From Candidatus Dadabacteria bacterium (GTDB lineage Bacteria > Desulfobacterota_D > UBA1144 > Nemesobacterales > Nemesobacteraceae), in contig OX638332.1 in assembly GCA_951812735.1 (NCBI GenBank), forward strand, positions 1,062,732 to 1,126,731: a DNA stretch of 64,000 nucleotides, read 5' to 3'. A program made the position numbers and the translations under genes. The number at the start of each line of letters is the position of its first letter. Positions within the stretch are counted from its first letter, which is position 1. Positions 43,327 to 52,883 of the stretch are shown piece after piece. The notes below the pieces were generated by a model, which was given only the letters and a program-made list of their open reading frames with translations, did no database searches and was not told the DNA's origin.

Positions 43327-44748
43327 TTGAAAAAAGCAGAGGAAGTTGCGCACGGCAATCTTGCCACTGAAACTGACAGATCGGAACAAAAAATAGAATT
43401 TGAATGGGACGCAGTTCTCGACTGCGTGAAGAGAGACCTTTACTTCCCCCCTTCCTGGCTATTTTCCATAAAAGTCGCAAAGATTGAGGGCAAGATGGTT
43501 ACCCTTGAGGCAAAGACTCATTTCCAGGCCCTCTGGGTGAAAAACCACTACCTGCAGCTGATAAACGACACATCCCGAAGCCTCTACGGAAAAGAAAGTT
43601 TTGTAGTAACCATAGACGCGGGCGAGAAAAACTCGGTGGCTAGGGAAACAAAAAAGACAAGGAACGGGGATAAGCAAGAAAGAGCGGAATCCCACGATCC
43701 CCAGGCGGCCAGTTTCTTCAGTTCAACTAACACTTTCGAGAACTTCGTCGTCGGGCCGAGCAACCAGTTCGCTCACGCCGCATCCTACGCAATCGCCGAG
43801 AACCCGGGCATGGCATATAACCCGCTTTTCATACACAGCGGCGTAGGACTTGGGAAAACCCACCTGCTCCACTCGATAGGGAACCACATACTCAAAAAAT
43901 ATGGAAACCGCCTGAACACCTTCTGCATCTCTGCCGAGCACTTCACAAACGGGGTGGTACAGAACATAAAAACGGGTTCGATGGATAAGTTCAGAAACCT
44001 CTACAGGTTCAACTGTGATGTTCTGCTCATAGACGACATCCAGTTCATCGCCGGAAAAGAGAGCACCCAAGAAGAGTTCTTTCACACCTTTAACTCCCTT
44101 TACACGGCAAAAAAACAGATAGTAATAACCAGCGACAAGCCCCCGAGCGTGATGAAAAACTTCGAGGAGCGCCTGAAATCTAGGTTTGAGTGGGGACTTA
44201 CGGCAGACATACAGCCACCGGAAGTGGAAACCAAGATAGCCATTATAGAGAAAAAGGCCGAGGAGGAAAAAATCGAGATCCCGGGCGACGTGGCCTCTTT
44301 CATAGCCCAAAACGTTCTCTCCAACATAAGAGAGCTCGAGGGCTCGGTGAACAAGCTGTTTGCCTACTCGAAGATGTTTGGAGAGAGAATAACCCTTGAA
44401 CTGGCAAAGCAGCTCCTGAAAAACCTGGTAAAAAAAGAAACCCCCAAGATAATAAACATAGAACTTATCCAAAAAGAAGTGAGCTCCTTTTTCGACCTTA
44501 CTGTAAAAGAGCTGAAATCAAACCAGAAGCAGAAAAAAGTCTCTGAGCCCAGACAGATAGCAATGTTCCTTTCAAGAAAATACACTTCCTCCTCGTTCCC
44601 GGAGATTGGAAACAGGTTCGGGGGGAAAAACCACTCCACGGTGGTCCACGCGGTAAAAAATGTTGAAAAAAAGATCAGCAAAGATCCCTCGGTCTCAAAC
44701 GCCGTCGCGGCAATTTCCACAACCCTAGAGAAGTTCATTACCTCTTAG
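43327..44748 (+). CDS. dnaA: DnaA chromosomal replication initiator
   Basis: 473 residues from TTG 43327, with AGGAG upstream. The N-terminal domain binds helicase partners; the AAA+ domain has HSGVGLGKTHLLHSIGN and LLIDDIQFIAGKESTQEEFF; sensor motifs SNIRELEGSVNKL follow. The DNA-binding domain IV carries a DnaA signature in variant form, GGKNHSTVVHAVKNVEKKI (Lys-Asn where Arg-Asp is usual). The neighbour dnaN is on the same strand 400 bp away, the standard origin arrangement. Confidence 0.97.
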   Translation: MKKAEEVAHGNLATETDRSEQKIEFEWDAVLDCVKRDLYFPPSWLFSIKVAKIEGKMVTLEAKTHFQALWVKNHYLQLINDTSRSLYGKESFVVTIDAGEKNSVARETKKTRNGDKQERAESHDPQAASFFSSTNTFENFVVGPSNQFAHAASYAIAENPGMAYNPLFIHSGVGLGKTHLLHSIGNHILKKYGNRLNTFCISAEHFTNGVVQNIKTGSMDKFRNLYRFNCDVLLIDDIQFIAGKESTQEEFFHTFNSLYTAKKQIVITSDKPPSVMKNFEERLKSRFEWGLTADIQPPEVETKIAIIEKKAEEEKIEIPGDVASFIAQNVLSNIRELEGSVNKLFAYSKMFGERITLELAKQLLKNLVKKETPKIINIELIQKEVSSFFDLTVKELKSNQKQKKVSEPRQIAMFLSRKYTSSSFPEIGNRFGGKNHSTVVHAVKNVEKKISKDPSVSNAVAAISTTLEKFITS

Positions 44749-45144
44749 ATCCCAACTGAATTCCAAAACTCTTAGCCTGTCAAAAAACCCTAAAAAGGCT
44801 GTGCAGGAATTTTTGTTTCCTCGCTAAGGGGCCCTAGGGCGGGGAGAGGGGTGTGAATATCTGTCGGGAAAAAGAAAAACCATGAACACATCTCAAGCCA
44901 CAGAGCCCCTTTGTTTTGGGCAATTTCACTGATTTCACCTTTTTCACAACAACTACTGTTACTACTACGGGTAATGTTTAAAACTTATAAAGAAAGAAGT
45001 AACAGCAGTGTAAAACCCAGCAACTGTGGATTATGGTTTTGTCTTGGAAAACAGGTTATTATCATCGTAATAAGCAATGTTTAGATATAATGGGAAAAGA
45101 GGTGCTTTTCCGCTTTTTCCGGAACTGGAGGTTTTTTTCTTAAC
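44749..45144. other. oriC: Candidate oriC between dnaA and dnaN
   Basis: A 396-bp gap. Sites one or two bases from the DnaA box TTATNCACA occur at 44852-44860 (TGTGAATAT), 44940-44948 (TTTTTCACA) and 45025-45033 (TGTGGATTA). Right after the middle site comes CTACTGTTACTACTA (44953-44967), which reads 3'-GAT-GAC-AAT-GAT-GAT-5' on the other strand like a DnaA-trio, then an AT-rich tract (about 44972-45005). A GC hairpin GCCCTAGGGC is near 44830. No perfect box was found, so the call rests on context plus pattern. Confidence 0.65.
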
Positions 45145-46305
45145 ATGATGTTTAAAATCAAAGGTGGGGATTTTTCAAAGAAGCTCGGAATGATCCAGGG
45201 AGTTGTGGAAAAAAGGACCACCATGCCTATTCTCTCCCATGTTCTTATGAGTTCTACCGATAAGGGCCTTCTTCTTGAGGCTACGGATCTTGAAAACACA
45301 GCTGTCGTTTCGTGCGACGCGCAGACGGAAGGAGAATTCAAGATGGCGGTTCCCGCCGGGATACTGTCGGACCTCGTCAGGGAGATCAGGGAGGAAGAGG
45401 AAATTTCGGTTACCGCTACCGAGAACAACTGGATCGAAGTTGTTACCAGCTCCGGTTCTTTCAAGATTGCAGGGCTGCCGGCCGATGATTTCCCTAGGAT
45501 TCCAGAAGTTTCTTCGGATGATCTCTTCCAGGTTTCTTCCGAGAGGTTTGAGGAAATGATATCCAAGACGGTTTTTTCTGTATCGGACGATGAGATGAGA
45601 AGAAGCCTCTCAGGGGTGTTTTTTGAAAAAAGGGGAGAGCAGACACTTAGACTGGTCGCTACCGACGGTCACAGACTAAGCTATGTCGATCAGAAAATAG
45701 AAGGCCTTAAGCTCTCAAAGGATATTCTGGTTCCTAAAAAAGCCGTTATGGAGATAAAAAGGCTTCTTCGTCTCTCAAAGGAAGTCAGAATTGGCAGTAG
45801 CGGTAATTTCTTCGTTTTTGAGCTCAAAGATGAGAACCTTGTTTTCATCTCGAGGGTGATTGACGCCGAGTTCCCGGACTACATGCAGGTGGTGCCGGTT
45901 TCAACGAAAAACACGGTCAAGGTCGACGCCGCAAAGCTGCTGCTCGCGCTTCGGAGGGTTTCCCTTTTCTCCGCCGACAACGTAAGGGGCGGGGGGAGGT
46001 TTGTGGAAATGGCTTTTGGGGAGGGGTCTCTGCTTCTCGGGGCCTATCTGAACACAGGTGAAGGGAGGGAAAGCATGCCTGTTGACTATTCTGGGGATGA
46101 AGTCAAGCTTGGTTTTAATTTCACTTACTTTCAGGATGTTCTGGATGCGGTAGGGTCATCTGAGGTTATAATCGGTTTTTCCGGTCACAAAAACCCTGTG
46201 TACGTGGTTCCCTGTGAGGAGGGAGAGAAGCAGGACGGCTACGTGAATGTGATAATGCCAATGGAGCTTGATGCCAGGGCGGCGGAGGGGCAGGCGGGAG
46301 GCTAA
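45145..46305 (+). CDS. dnaN: DNA polymerase III beta sliding clamp
   Basis: 386 residues. Three clamp domains: KKLGMIQGVVEKRTTMPIL, LRLVATDGHRLSYVDQKI, and the C-terminal YFQDVLDAVGSSEVIIGFSG with the ending VIMPMELD, which is close to the VMPMRL end of family members. Two in-frame ATGs (45145 and 45148) are possible starts. It tethers polymerase to DNA as a dimer ring. gspL follows after 15 bp, an unusual partner. Confidence 0.96.
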   Translation: MMFKIKGGDFSKKLGMIQGVVEKRTTMPILSHVLMSSTDKGLLLEATDLENTAVVSCDAQTEGEFKMAVPAGILSDLVREIREEEEISVTATENNWIEVVTSSGSFKIAGLPADDFPRIPEVSSDDLFQVSSERFEEMISKTVFSVSDDEMRRSLSGVFFEKRGEQTLRLVATDGHRLSYVDQKIEGLKLSKDILVPKKAVMEIKRLLRLSKEVRIGSSGNFFVFELKDENLVFISRVIDAEFPDYMQVVPVSTKNTVKVDAAKLLLALRRVSLFSADNVRGGGRFVEMAFGEGSLLLGAYLNTGEGRESMPVDYSGDEVKLGFNFTYFQDVLDAVGSSEVIIGFSGHKNPVYVVPCEEGEKQDGYVNVIMPMELDARAAEGQAGG

Positions 46306-46320
46306 CTCTCGTACCTTAAG

Positions 46321-47787
46321 ATGCTAGGTGGAGTCATCGGTGTTGATTTTTCCGGCGGAAAGGTCAGGACTGTAACTGTAAGAAGGGGGCTTAAGGGGAC
46401 CGAAATTCGCAGGGCCGCCTTTACGGGAGAATTTGGGAGCAAAGACGTAGCGGGCTTTCTCGGAAACGAAATTTCCCTTGGAACCCGGGCAGTTACAGGA
46501 ATCAGTTTTTCTCCGCTTCTTCTGCGGGTTCTCAAGTTTCCTTTCTCGGATTCCAAAAAAGTGAGGCAAGTCTACCGCTTCGAACTCGAGAACTCGACCG
46601 GTTTCACATTGGGAGAAGATGTGCTCTCAGACTACCATGAGATGAAGACGCCGGAAGGGGCCGAAGCCATAGTTCCAGCCTTCGAGAGAAAGGAGTTTGA
46701 AAGCTACCTTGGTTCCCTGCAGGGGTCAGGAGTGGACCCAGAGCAGGTGACTTTCTCCCCGGTTGCGTTTTCCTCGTTGGGAGAGTTTCTTGAAGGGCCG
46801 AGACCGCTTCTTCTGGTGGACGCCGACCAGGACCATCTCAATTTCTCCCTTTTTGACGAGCGGGGACTCACCAGGGTGAGAAACTGTGACTACGCCGTTG
46901 AGAGAACAAAAGAGTCCCTTGCCGCAAGCACTCTTGATTTCCAGCAGATAAACAGCGACGGGGAAAGAAAAAAGGCCTTTTTTGAAAGTTGCCGCCTTAT
47001 CGCCGAGGAGATAAGAACCACAGCCCGCTATTTTGAGGGTGAAGCTGGAGAGGAAATAAAGAGCATTGTTCTTACGGGCGAGATATGCGGGGTGGGGGGA
47101 ATCGCGCAGCAGTTCACGGAGCATGTTGGCCGAGAGGTAAAAACAATTCTTATACCGCTTCTTGGCCCAGAAGACTCCCCTTTCTTCGCAAGGGCTTACG
47201 CTCTTGCGCTTTACGGAAGATCTTCGGGAGGGGGCGGAAGGCTCAACCTGAGGAGAGATGTGTACAGGCAGCGTGGAGTTAAAAGGGGTCTGCTCAAGGA
47301 GTTTCGGGTTCCGGTTGCCCTGTGCGCCGCTCTGCTTCTTTTGGCGGTTTTCGGGCGCGCGACCGAGGTAGTCTCCGCTAAAGGCAAGATCAGTTCCATA
47401 CGCTCTGAAATGGAAAAAGACCTTAGGGAGGAATTTCCAGAGGTCGCCGGGACTCAGGATCCGGTCGCTTTTTACAGCGGGAAGCTTGAAGTCATCAACC
47501 GCAAGCTCGATATACTGAAGCAGGTAAGAGGAGCTCACAGCCCGCTTGAGGTGCTGACAGCGGTTTCGGCTACCGTTCCCAAAGACGTGAGTTTCTCGAT
47601 TGAAGAGATAAGGATCGAAGACGGGGGCAAGGCCAAGATGTGGGGAAAATGTGACTCCTACGAGGAAATAGCGTCCATAGAAAAGACCTTCTCTGAGTCC
47701 GGGAATTTTACCCAGGTGAAAATGGGGCAGGTAAGAAAAGCTGTTAACGACAGTTTAAAATTCGAGATTTCCATGGTTGTCAGGTGA
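46321..47787 (+). CDS. gspL: GspL-like type II secretion inner-membrane protein
   Basis: 488 residues. The N-terminal cytoplasmic domain is actin-like (GVIGVDFSGGKVRTVTVRRG, later IKSIVLTGEICGVGGIAQQF), the part that docks the GspE ATPase. One transmembrane helix lies at about 325-345 (VPVALCAALLLLAVFG), and a periplasmic ferredoxin-like domain ends the protein. PilM/PilN fusions look similar, but the GspM- and GspN-type genes downstream favour type II secretion. Confidence 0.8.
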   Translation: MLGGVIGVDFSGGKVRTVTVRRGLKGTEIRRAAFTGEFGSKDVAGFLGNEISLGTRAVTGISFSPLLLRVLKFPFSDSKKVRQVYRFELENSTGFTLGEDVLSDYHEMKTPEGAEAIVPAFERKEFESYLGSLQGSGVDPEQVTFSPVAFSSLGEFLEGPRPLLLVDADQDHLNFSLFDERGLTRVRNCDYAVERTKESLAASTLDFQQINSDGERKKAFFESCRLIAEEIRTTARYFEGEAGEEIKSIVLTGEICGVGGIAQQFTEHVGREVKTILIPLLGPEDSPFFARAYALALYGRSSGGGGRLNLRRDVYRQRGVKRGLLKEFRVPVALCAALLLLAVFGRATEVVSAKGKISSIRSEMEKDLREEFPEVAGTQDPVAFYSGKLEVINRKLDILKQVRGAHSPLEVLTAVSATVPKDVSFSIEEIRIEDGGKAKMWGKCDSYEEIASIEKTFSESGNFTQVKMGQVRKAVNDSLKFEISMVVR

Positions 47788-48413
47788 AGATGCGAAAACT
47801 GATCGAGAAACTGAAATCGCTTCTGGGGGTCATCGGGAAAAGAACCGAGCCCGTGGTGAGAAGGGCAAGGGATCTTATAGGAACGAGGGACTTCTCCACA
47901 AGGGACATCCGCGCCATTCAGATAGGTGCTGCGGCTCTGGCCATCTTCCTCATCTTTTCTGTCTACAGGGCAGTTCTTCCAGGGGGGTCGGCCATAAGAA
48001 GCGAAGTCAGCCAGATGAGGCTTCAGTTAAACGAGATAAGGGCGCTCAAGGAAGAGTACCGCTATTCAAGGGATCTTCTCTCCAAGGTGAGCGGTTCGAT
48101 GAAAGAGGAAAAGGAAGCGCTGATTTCGGTGGTTGAAAAGACGCTTATCAGAAACGGAATAGACCGCCGTTCCTTTTCAATAAGGGGAACCAACCCGTCG
48201 GTTAGGGGCAAGGGGATAGAGCGGGAAAGGGCCGTTCTGGTCAAAATAAACAAGGTGTCTGTTCCCAGGGTGCTGAACGTTCTCTACGTCTTTCAGAAAA
48301 GCAAGACCATACTCAAGGTCTCAGACCTCAGAATAAAAACCAGATTCGATAATCCTAACCTGACAGACGTTTCATTCCGCCTGTCGACTTTTTCTTTCAG
48401 CAAGTCGGGCTGA
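47784..48413 (+). CDS. gspM: GspM-like type II secretion protein
   Basis: 209 residues. A basic cytoplasmic N-terminus, one helix (about 48-66, IQIGAAALAIFLIFSVY), a coiled-coil (SEVSQMRLQLNEIRALKEEY) and a small ferredoxin-like domain ending LSTFSFSK. GspM pairs with GspL. The GTG start overlaps the gspL stop (GTGA), so translation is coupled; an ATG two codons later is an alternative. Confidence 0.75.
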   Translation: MKMRKLIEKLKSLLGVIGKRTEPVVRRARDLIGTRDFSTRDIRAIQIGAAALAIFLIFSVYRAVLPGGSAIRSEVSQMRLQLNEIRALKEEYRYSRDLLSKVSGSMKEEKEALISVVEKTLIRNGIDRRSFSIRGTNPSVRGKGIERERAVLVKINKVSVPRVLNVLYVFQKSKTILKVSDLRIKTRFDNPNLTDVSFRLSTFSFSKSG

Positions 48414-48423
48414 GCGGGGAAAA

Positions 48424-49332
48424 ATGGATATAAAGACCAGAATCAAGATGCCGGAAAAAATCTCCACCCCTCTCTATGTCGGGGTTTTCTTTGGGTTTCT
48501 TCTGATTTTTCTTCTCCTGGGGTTTCCCTGGGATTCCGTTGAAAGAAGAGCAGTCTTCGAGATACAGAGCAACTCCCCGGTTCCGGTCCTTATAGGCGAC
48601 GCGGATATGAAGGGTCTTTCCTCGATCGAGCTAAGCGACATCCGCGTGATACTCGGGGACAGGGAGCCGCTTGTGATTGACAGGGCCCGAGTGAGTGCCG
48701 GGCTTTTCTCCGTTATTTTTTCTGACGATACCAGGGTCTCGTTTTCTCTTAACGCCTACGGAGGGGAAATAGAGGGTAAGGTTTCGCAGAACATGAAGAA
48801 AAACAAGGTCACAAGCGCCGAAGTGGACGTAAATTCCGTTGAATCCTCGTCCGTTTCCCGTCTTTTTCTCGGCAACAGCGGGATTTCGGTGAGCGGGAAG
48901 GTTGAAGGAAGCATAAAGTTTCTTGGAGAAGGGGAAAGCGGCGGGATTTCCAAGATGGAATACCTTGTATCCTCTCCTTCTCTTTCGATTGCGGTGGACA
49001 AGGTGCAGGGGTTCGAGGTGAAAGAGGAGTACAAAAACCTGAGCGTGGTGCTTCGCGGCACCGCGAACCGCTTTGAATCGCGCATAGAGAGTTTTTCCCT
49101 AACGAACCCGCAGATGTCTTTGCAGGCGGAGGGAAAAGCCCCGTCCCCGCTTCGTTTCAGAAAAGGGGCCGCCCTTGACCTATCCGTTACATTCAAGCCT
49201 TCTCCCGAGGACGCGAAACTTGCTCTCGTCGGCGGTTTTCTGGGTCCCAGGGGGACCGACGGCGTCTTCTCCGGCAGGATTCAGGGAACGCTGTCAAAAC
49301 CCGAGATCATAAGGGCGGACGGGGGCAGCTAA
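48424..49332 (+). CDS. gspN: GspN-like type II secretion protein
   Basis: 302 residues. One N-terminal helix (about 17-36, LYVGVFFGFLLIFLLLGFPW) then a periplasmic beta-rich domain with repeated strand units (SSIELSDIRVIL, FSLNAYGGEIEGKV, SGISVSGKVEGSIKFLG, VFSGRIQGTLSKPEI), the AsmA-like pattern of the delta-proteobacterial GspN family. It closes the gspLMN set. The remaining secretion genes are elsewhere. Confidence 0.75.
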   Translation: MDIKTRIKMPEKISTPLYVGVFFGFLLIFLLLGFPWDSVERRAVFEIQSNSPVPVLIGDADMKGLSSIELSDIRVILGDREPLVIDRARVSAGLFSVIFSDDTRVSFSLNAYGGEIEGKVSQNMKKNKVTSAEVDVNSVESSSVSRLFLGNSGISVSGKVEGSIKFLGEGESGGISKMEYLVSSPSLSIAVDKVQGFEVKEEYKNLSVVLRGTANRFESRIESFSLTNPQMSLQAEGKAPSPLRFRKGAALDLSVTFKPSPEDAKLALVGGFLGPRGTDGVFSGRIQGTLSKPEIIRADGGS

Positions 49333-49418
49333 CAGTCCCGTTTTCCCAGCGCCGGGGTATTTGACTTTGCCCTACCCCCTCGCTATTCTTCTCGAAATAT
49401 TCTCCTTAAGACTGCATA

Positions 49419-50504
49419 ATGGCTCCCAACAAAGAACTTGCCGCCGTAAGAAGGGAAATAGACTCCCTCAATTCCAAACTGCTTGAACTTATAAACAGGC
49501 GGGCCGAGCTTGTGATAGAAGTAAGCGGACTCAAGAAAAAGGATTCTCTGGAAGTTTACGACCTGGGCAGGGAAAGGGAGATAGAAAAAAAGATAACGGG
49601 AAGCAATCCCGGCCCGCTTTCAAATGAGGATATTCTTTTTGTTTTCAGGGAGATAATATCGCGCTGCAGGTCACTTCAGCACGATGAGAAAGTTGCCTAC
49701 CTGGGACCCGAGGGCAGCTTTTCAAACCAGGCCGCGTTTCGAAAATTCGGCGCATCCTCCGAGTTTTTCCCCGTATCCAGCTTTGAGGACGTGTTCGAGG
49801 AAGTGCACGGCAAAAGGGCCGATTTCGGCATAGTGCCCGTTGAGAACTCGGTTGAAGGCTCGGTGGGAGACGTGCTTGACATGCTTGTTGAGTGGGACCT
49901 CATCATTTCTGCAGAGTGTTTCGAACGCATTGAGCACTACCTGCTTTCACTCAGTGGAGACATCAACGAAGTAAAAACCGTGGCTTCCCATCCCCAGGCG
50001 CTCAGGCAGTGCAGGAAATGGATAGCCGCGAACCTCTACGGCGTCGCACTTCTTGAGACCCCGAGCACGGCGGCCGCCGCCAAAATGGCCGCGAGGGATA
50101 AGAACGTCGCCGCGATCGCAAGCGAGTTCTCGGGGGCGATATACAACCTCAGGACGATACAGAGCCACATAGAGGACAGCCCGCGCAACACGACCCGGTT
50201 CGTAGTAGTGGGAAGGAAAAACCCTCCCCCGAGCGGAGAAGACAAGACTTCGATCGCCTTTTCCGTTAATGATGAGCCGGGGGCGCTTCACAGGACATTT
50301 TTTCTCCCCTTTTCCGAATCCGGCATAAACCTCACCAAAATCGAATCCAGGCCCTCGCGCGACAGGCAGTGGGAATACGTGTTTTTCGCCGACTTCTCGG
50401 GGCATCGCGAGGAAAAAGCGATAAGGGATACCCTTGAGAAAGTGGAAGCCAACTGCGTTTTCCTCAAGGTGCTGGGATCCTATCCCGCCGGAGCGCCGGG
50501 CTGA
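49419..50504 (+). CDS. pheA: Bifunctional chorismate mutase/prephenate dehydratase (P-protein)
   Basis: 361 residues. An AroQ chorismate mutase domain (about 1-85, LAAVRREIDSLNSKLLELINRRAELV), a dehydratase domain (AYLGPEGSFSNQAAFRKFG, VPVENSVEGSVGDVLDML, then the N-T-TRF motif NTTRFVVVGR) and a C-terminal ACT domain (PGALHRTFFLPFSESGINLTK, then ESRPSRDRQWEYVFFADF) that gives phenylalanine feedback. First of the aromatic-amino-acid group with hisC and tyrA. Confidence 0.95.
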   Translation: MAPNKELAAVRREIDSLNSKLLELINRRAELVIEVSGLKKKDSLEVYDLGREREIEKKITGSNPGPLSNEDILFVFREIISRCRSLQHDEKVAYLGPEGSFSNQAAFRKFGASSEFFPVSSFEDVFEEVHGKRADFGIVPVENSVEGSVGDVLDMLVEWDLIISAECFERIEHYLLSLSGDINEVKTVASHPQALRQCRKWIAANLYGVALLETPSTAAAAKMAARDKNVAAIASEFSGAIYNLRTIQSHIEDSPRNTTRFVVVGRKNPPPSGEDKTSIAFSVNDEPGALHRTFFLPFSESGINLTKIESRPSRDRQWEYVFFADFSGHREEKAIRDTLEKVEANCVFLKVLGSYPAGAPG

Positions 50505-50529
50505 CAGCGGTCGACCGGACAAAACCCCA

Positions 50530-51615
50530 ATGGAACCGAAAGCAAGCGTAAAGAACCTTATTCCCTACGTTCCGGGAAAGCCGATAGAGGAGCTTGAGCG
50601 GGAACTGGGAATCCAGGGCGCGGCCAAGATGGCATCGAACGAAAACCCCCTCGGCCCCTCTCCGCTCGCGAAAAAAGCCCTCAGGGAACACGTCTCGAAG
50701 GTTAATCTCTACCCAGACGGGGGCTGCTTTGAGCTTAAGCGGAAGCTCTCGGAGAAGCTCGGGGTTCCAGAAGACACGCTAATAATCGGCAACGGCTCAA
50801 ACGAGGTGATAGAGATCGTCGCGAGGACATTTCTTGAGCCCGGAGACGAGGCCATATACGGCCGCCACGCTTTTATCGTCTACCCGATCGTAACCCAGGC
50901 GCTCGGATGCTCGCACGTCATCTCCGAGATGCCGGATCTCACCCACAACCTCAAGGAGATGCTTTCCCTGGTCACGGAGAAAACGAAAATCATCTATATA
51001 GCGAACCCTAACAACCCCACCGGGACGATAGTTAGAAGGGACGAGTTCGAGTGGTTCCTCAAGCGGGTTCCGGAGAACGTGATAATACTAGTGGACGAGG
51101 CCTATTTCGAGTATGTCGACGATCCGGAATACCCGGACACGCTGCGTTACCACTCGGTTCGCGAATCGCTCGTGACGGTAAGAACCTTCTCCAAGATTTA
51201 CGGGCTTGCGGGCCTGAGGGTCGGTTACGGGGTGGCGTCAAGCGAAGCGGTTTCCTACATGGACAGGGTTCGGGAGCCGTTTAACGTGAACTCGGCCGCC
51301 CAGGCTGCGGCCTGCGCCGCGCTTGACGACGATAGACACGTTGCCCGCTCAAAGAAGCTTAACCGCAACGGAAAGGAATATTTCTGCGAGAAGCTGGCCG
51401 GACTCGGGGTCGGGTACACTGAGTCTCACGCGAATTTCTTTCTCGTGGATCTGGAGAAGGATCCCATGCCGGTCTACGAGGCGCTTCTTCGCGACGGGGT
51501 GATAACGAGGCCCGTAGGCGGCTACGGACTGAAAACTCATCTCAGGGTAAGTTTCGGTCTTGCTCGGGAAAACGAAAAATTCATTGAATCGCTTGGGAGA
51601 ATTCTCAGAAGATGA
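50530..51615 (+). CDS. hisC: Histidinol-phosphate aminotransferase (also aromatic transaminase)
   Basis: 361 residues from ATG 50530; an upstream in-frame ATG lies inside pheA and is rejected. Fold-type I PLP enzyme: AAKMASNENPLGPSPLAKKA, NPNNPTGTIV, and the PLP lysine in TFSKIYGLAGLRVGYG. Between pheA and tyrA it probably also transaminates phenylpyruvate and hydroxyphenylpyruvate. It overlaps tyrA by ATGA. Confidence 0.92.
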   Translation: MEPKASVKNLIPYVPGKPIEELERELGIQGAAKMASNENPLGPSPLAKKALREHVSKVNLYPDGGCFELKRKLSEKLGVPEDTLIIGNGSNEVIEIVARTFLEPGDEAIYGRHAFIVYPIVTQALGCSHVISEMPDLTHNLKEMLSLVTEKTKIIYIANPNNPTGTIVRRDEFEWFLKRVPENVIILVDEAYFEYVDDPEYPDTLRYHSVRESLVTVRTFSKIYGLAGLRVGYGVASSEAVSYMDRVREPFNVNSAAQAAACAALDDDRHVARSKKLNRNGKEYFCEKLAGLGVGYTESHANFFLVDLEKDPMPVYEALLRDGVITRPVGGYGLKTHLRVSFGLARENEKFIESLGRILRR

Positions 51616-52466
51616 CTTTTAAAAAGGTGGTGGTGGTCGGTTTGGGGCTAATAGGAGGCTCTTTGGCCGCGGCTCTTCGAAAATCGGGGGAAGTGGGGGA
51701 GGTCTTCGGGGTTGAGAAGGATGCGGAGTCACTTCGCTTCGCCCTTGAGGGCGGAGTTGCAGATTCGGGCTCTTCCGAGATAGGCTCCGGTATATCCGGA
51801 TCAGAGATCGTCGTCATTGCCACATACGTTGACACCGTGGCGCAGGTGGCCAGGGAGATTTCCGGGTTCGTTTCCCCGGACACGGTCGTTTGCGACACGG
51901 GGAGTGTTAAGGCTCCGATAGTGAGGGAAATGGAAAAGGGACCCCGAAACATCCGCTTCGTGGGAGCCCATCCCGTGGCGGGAAAGGAGACATCCGGCGT
52001 AAGGGAATCTGACCCCGGCCTTTTCTCCGGCAAAAAATGCGTGATTACCCCAGTGGAAGGCACCTGCCCTGAAGCCCTCTCCATGGTCAAAACGCTTTTT
52101 TCGCTTGCGGGAAGCGAGCTAGTCGAGATAGATCCCGAGTCCCATGATGAGGTTTTCTCGCTCGTAAGCCATCTTCCCCACGCAGTGGCCTATTCGCTCG
52201 TGAGTGCCGTGGCTTCTTCCGGGGGGAAGGAAAATCTTTTTGGTTTTTCAGGCGGGGGTCTGGCTGATTTCACCAGGGTCGCTGAGAGCTCTCCTGAGAT
52301 GTGGGCCGGGATTTTCATTGAGAACCGCGACGCGCTTCTCCGCGCCATCCGAAGTTTCTCGGGCAAGCTCGGGGAAATTGAAAAAGCCGTCGCCTCCGGT
52401 AATGTAGAAGATCTGGAGACCCTTTTGGGGGAGGCCCGGGATTCCAAGAGGGATCTTGGGAAATGA
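51612..52466 (+). CDS. tyrA: Prephenate/arogenate dehydrogenase
   Basis: 284 residues. The Rossmann motif [18 protein letters not shown] opens the protein; [23 protein letters not shown] (catalytic His), and [15 protein letters not shown] follow. It oxidises prephenate to hydroxyphenylpyruvate for tyrosine. There is no ACT domain or mutase fusion. Start ATG 51612 overlaps the hisC stop. Confidence 0.93.
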   Translation: MTFKKVVVVGLGLIGGSLAAALRKSGEVGEVFGVEKDAESLRFALEGGVADSGSSEIGSGISGSEIVVIATYVDTVAQVAREISGFVSPDTVVCDTGSVKAPIVREMEKGPRNIRFVGAHPVAGKETSGVRESDPGLFSGKKCVITPVEGTCPEALSMVKTLFSLAGSELVEIDPESHDEVFSLVSHLPHAVAYSLVSAVASSGGKENLFGFSGGGLADFTRVAESSPEMWAGIFIENRDALLRAIRSFSGKLGEIEKAVASGNVEDLETLLGEARDSKRDLGK

Positions 52467-52473
52467 GCGCAGA

Positions 52474-52878
52474 ATGTCTGAGAAGATAAAGAAAACGGAT
52501 GAGCAGTGGCAGGATGAGCTTTCTTCTGAGCAGTTTTTGGTTACGAGGAAAAAGGGCACGGAGAGAGCCTTTACCGGAAAGTATCACGACCATCACGAAA
52601 AAGGCATGTACACCTGCGTTTGCTGCGGACAGGAACTTTTCCGTTTCTCCGAGAAATTCGATTCCGGCACTGGATGGCCGAGCTTCTGGGAACCTGTTTC
52701 ACAAGGGAGCGTAGCGGAGAAAGCCGACCGTTCCCACGGAATGACCAGAACCGAGGTGCTTTGCTCAAAGTGCGACGCTCACCTCGGACACGTTTTCCCC
52801 GATGGCCCCCAGCCCACGGGGATGAGATACTGCATAAATTCCGCTTCTTTGGATTTTGAAGAAGAAAAAGAGGAGTAG
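52474..52878 (+). CDS. msrB: Methionine-R-sulfoxide reductase B
   Basis: 134 residues from ATG 52474 (a TTG at 52456 would overlap tyrA). Zinc cysteines CVCCG and [27 protein letters not shown]; and the catalytic Cys in RYCINSASL. It repairs R-sulfoxides of protein methionine with thioredoxin. It ends 5 bp before the 3' end of tRNA-Met on the other strand. Confidence 0.95.
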   Translation: MSEKIKKTDEQWQDELSSEQFLVTRKKGTERAFTGKYHDHHEKGMYTCVCCGQELFRFSEKFDSGTGWPSFWEPVSQGSVAEKADRSHGMTRTEVLCSKCDAHLGHVFPDGPQPTGMRYCINSASLDFEEEKEE

Positions 52879-52883
52879 GAAAG

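Noticed and set aside
43723-44472. 249-codon minus-strand frame in dnaA
   Set aside because: Fully antisense to the AAA+ domain of DnaA.
50434-50529. Longer N-terminus for HisC
   Set aside because: The extra 32 codons lie in the end of pheA and lack HisC similarity; ATG 50530 fits the family.
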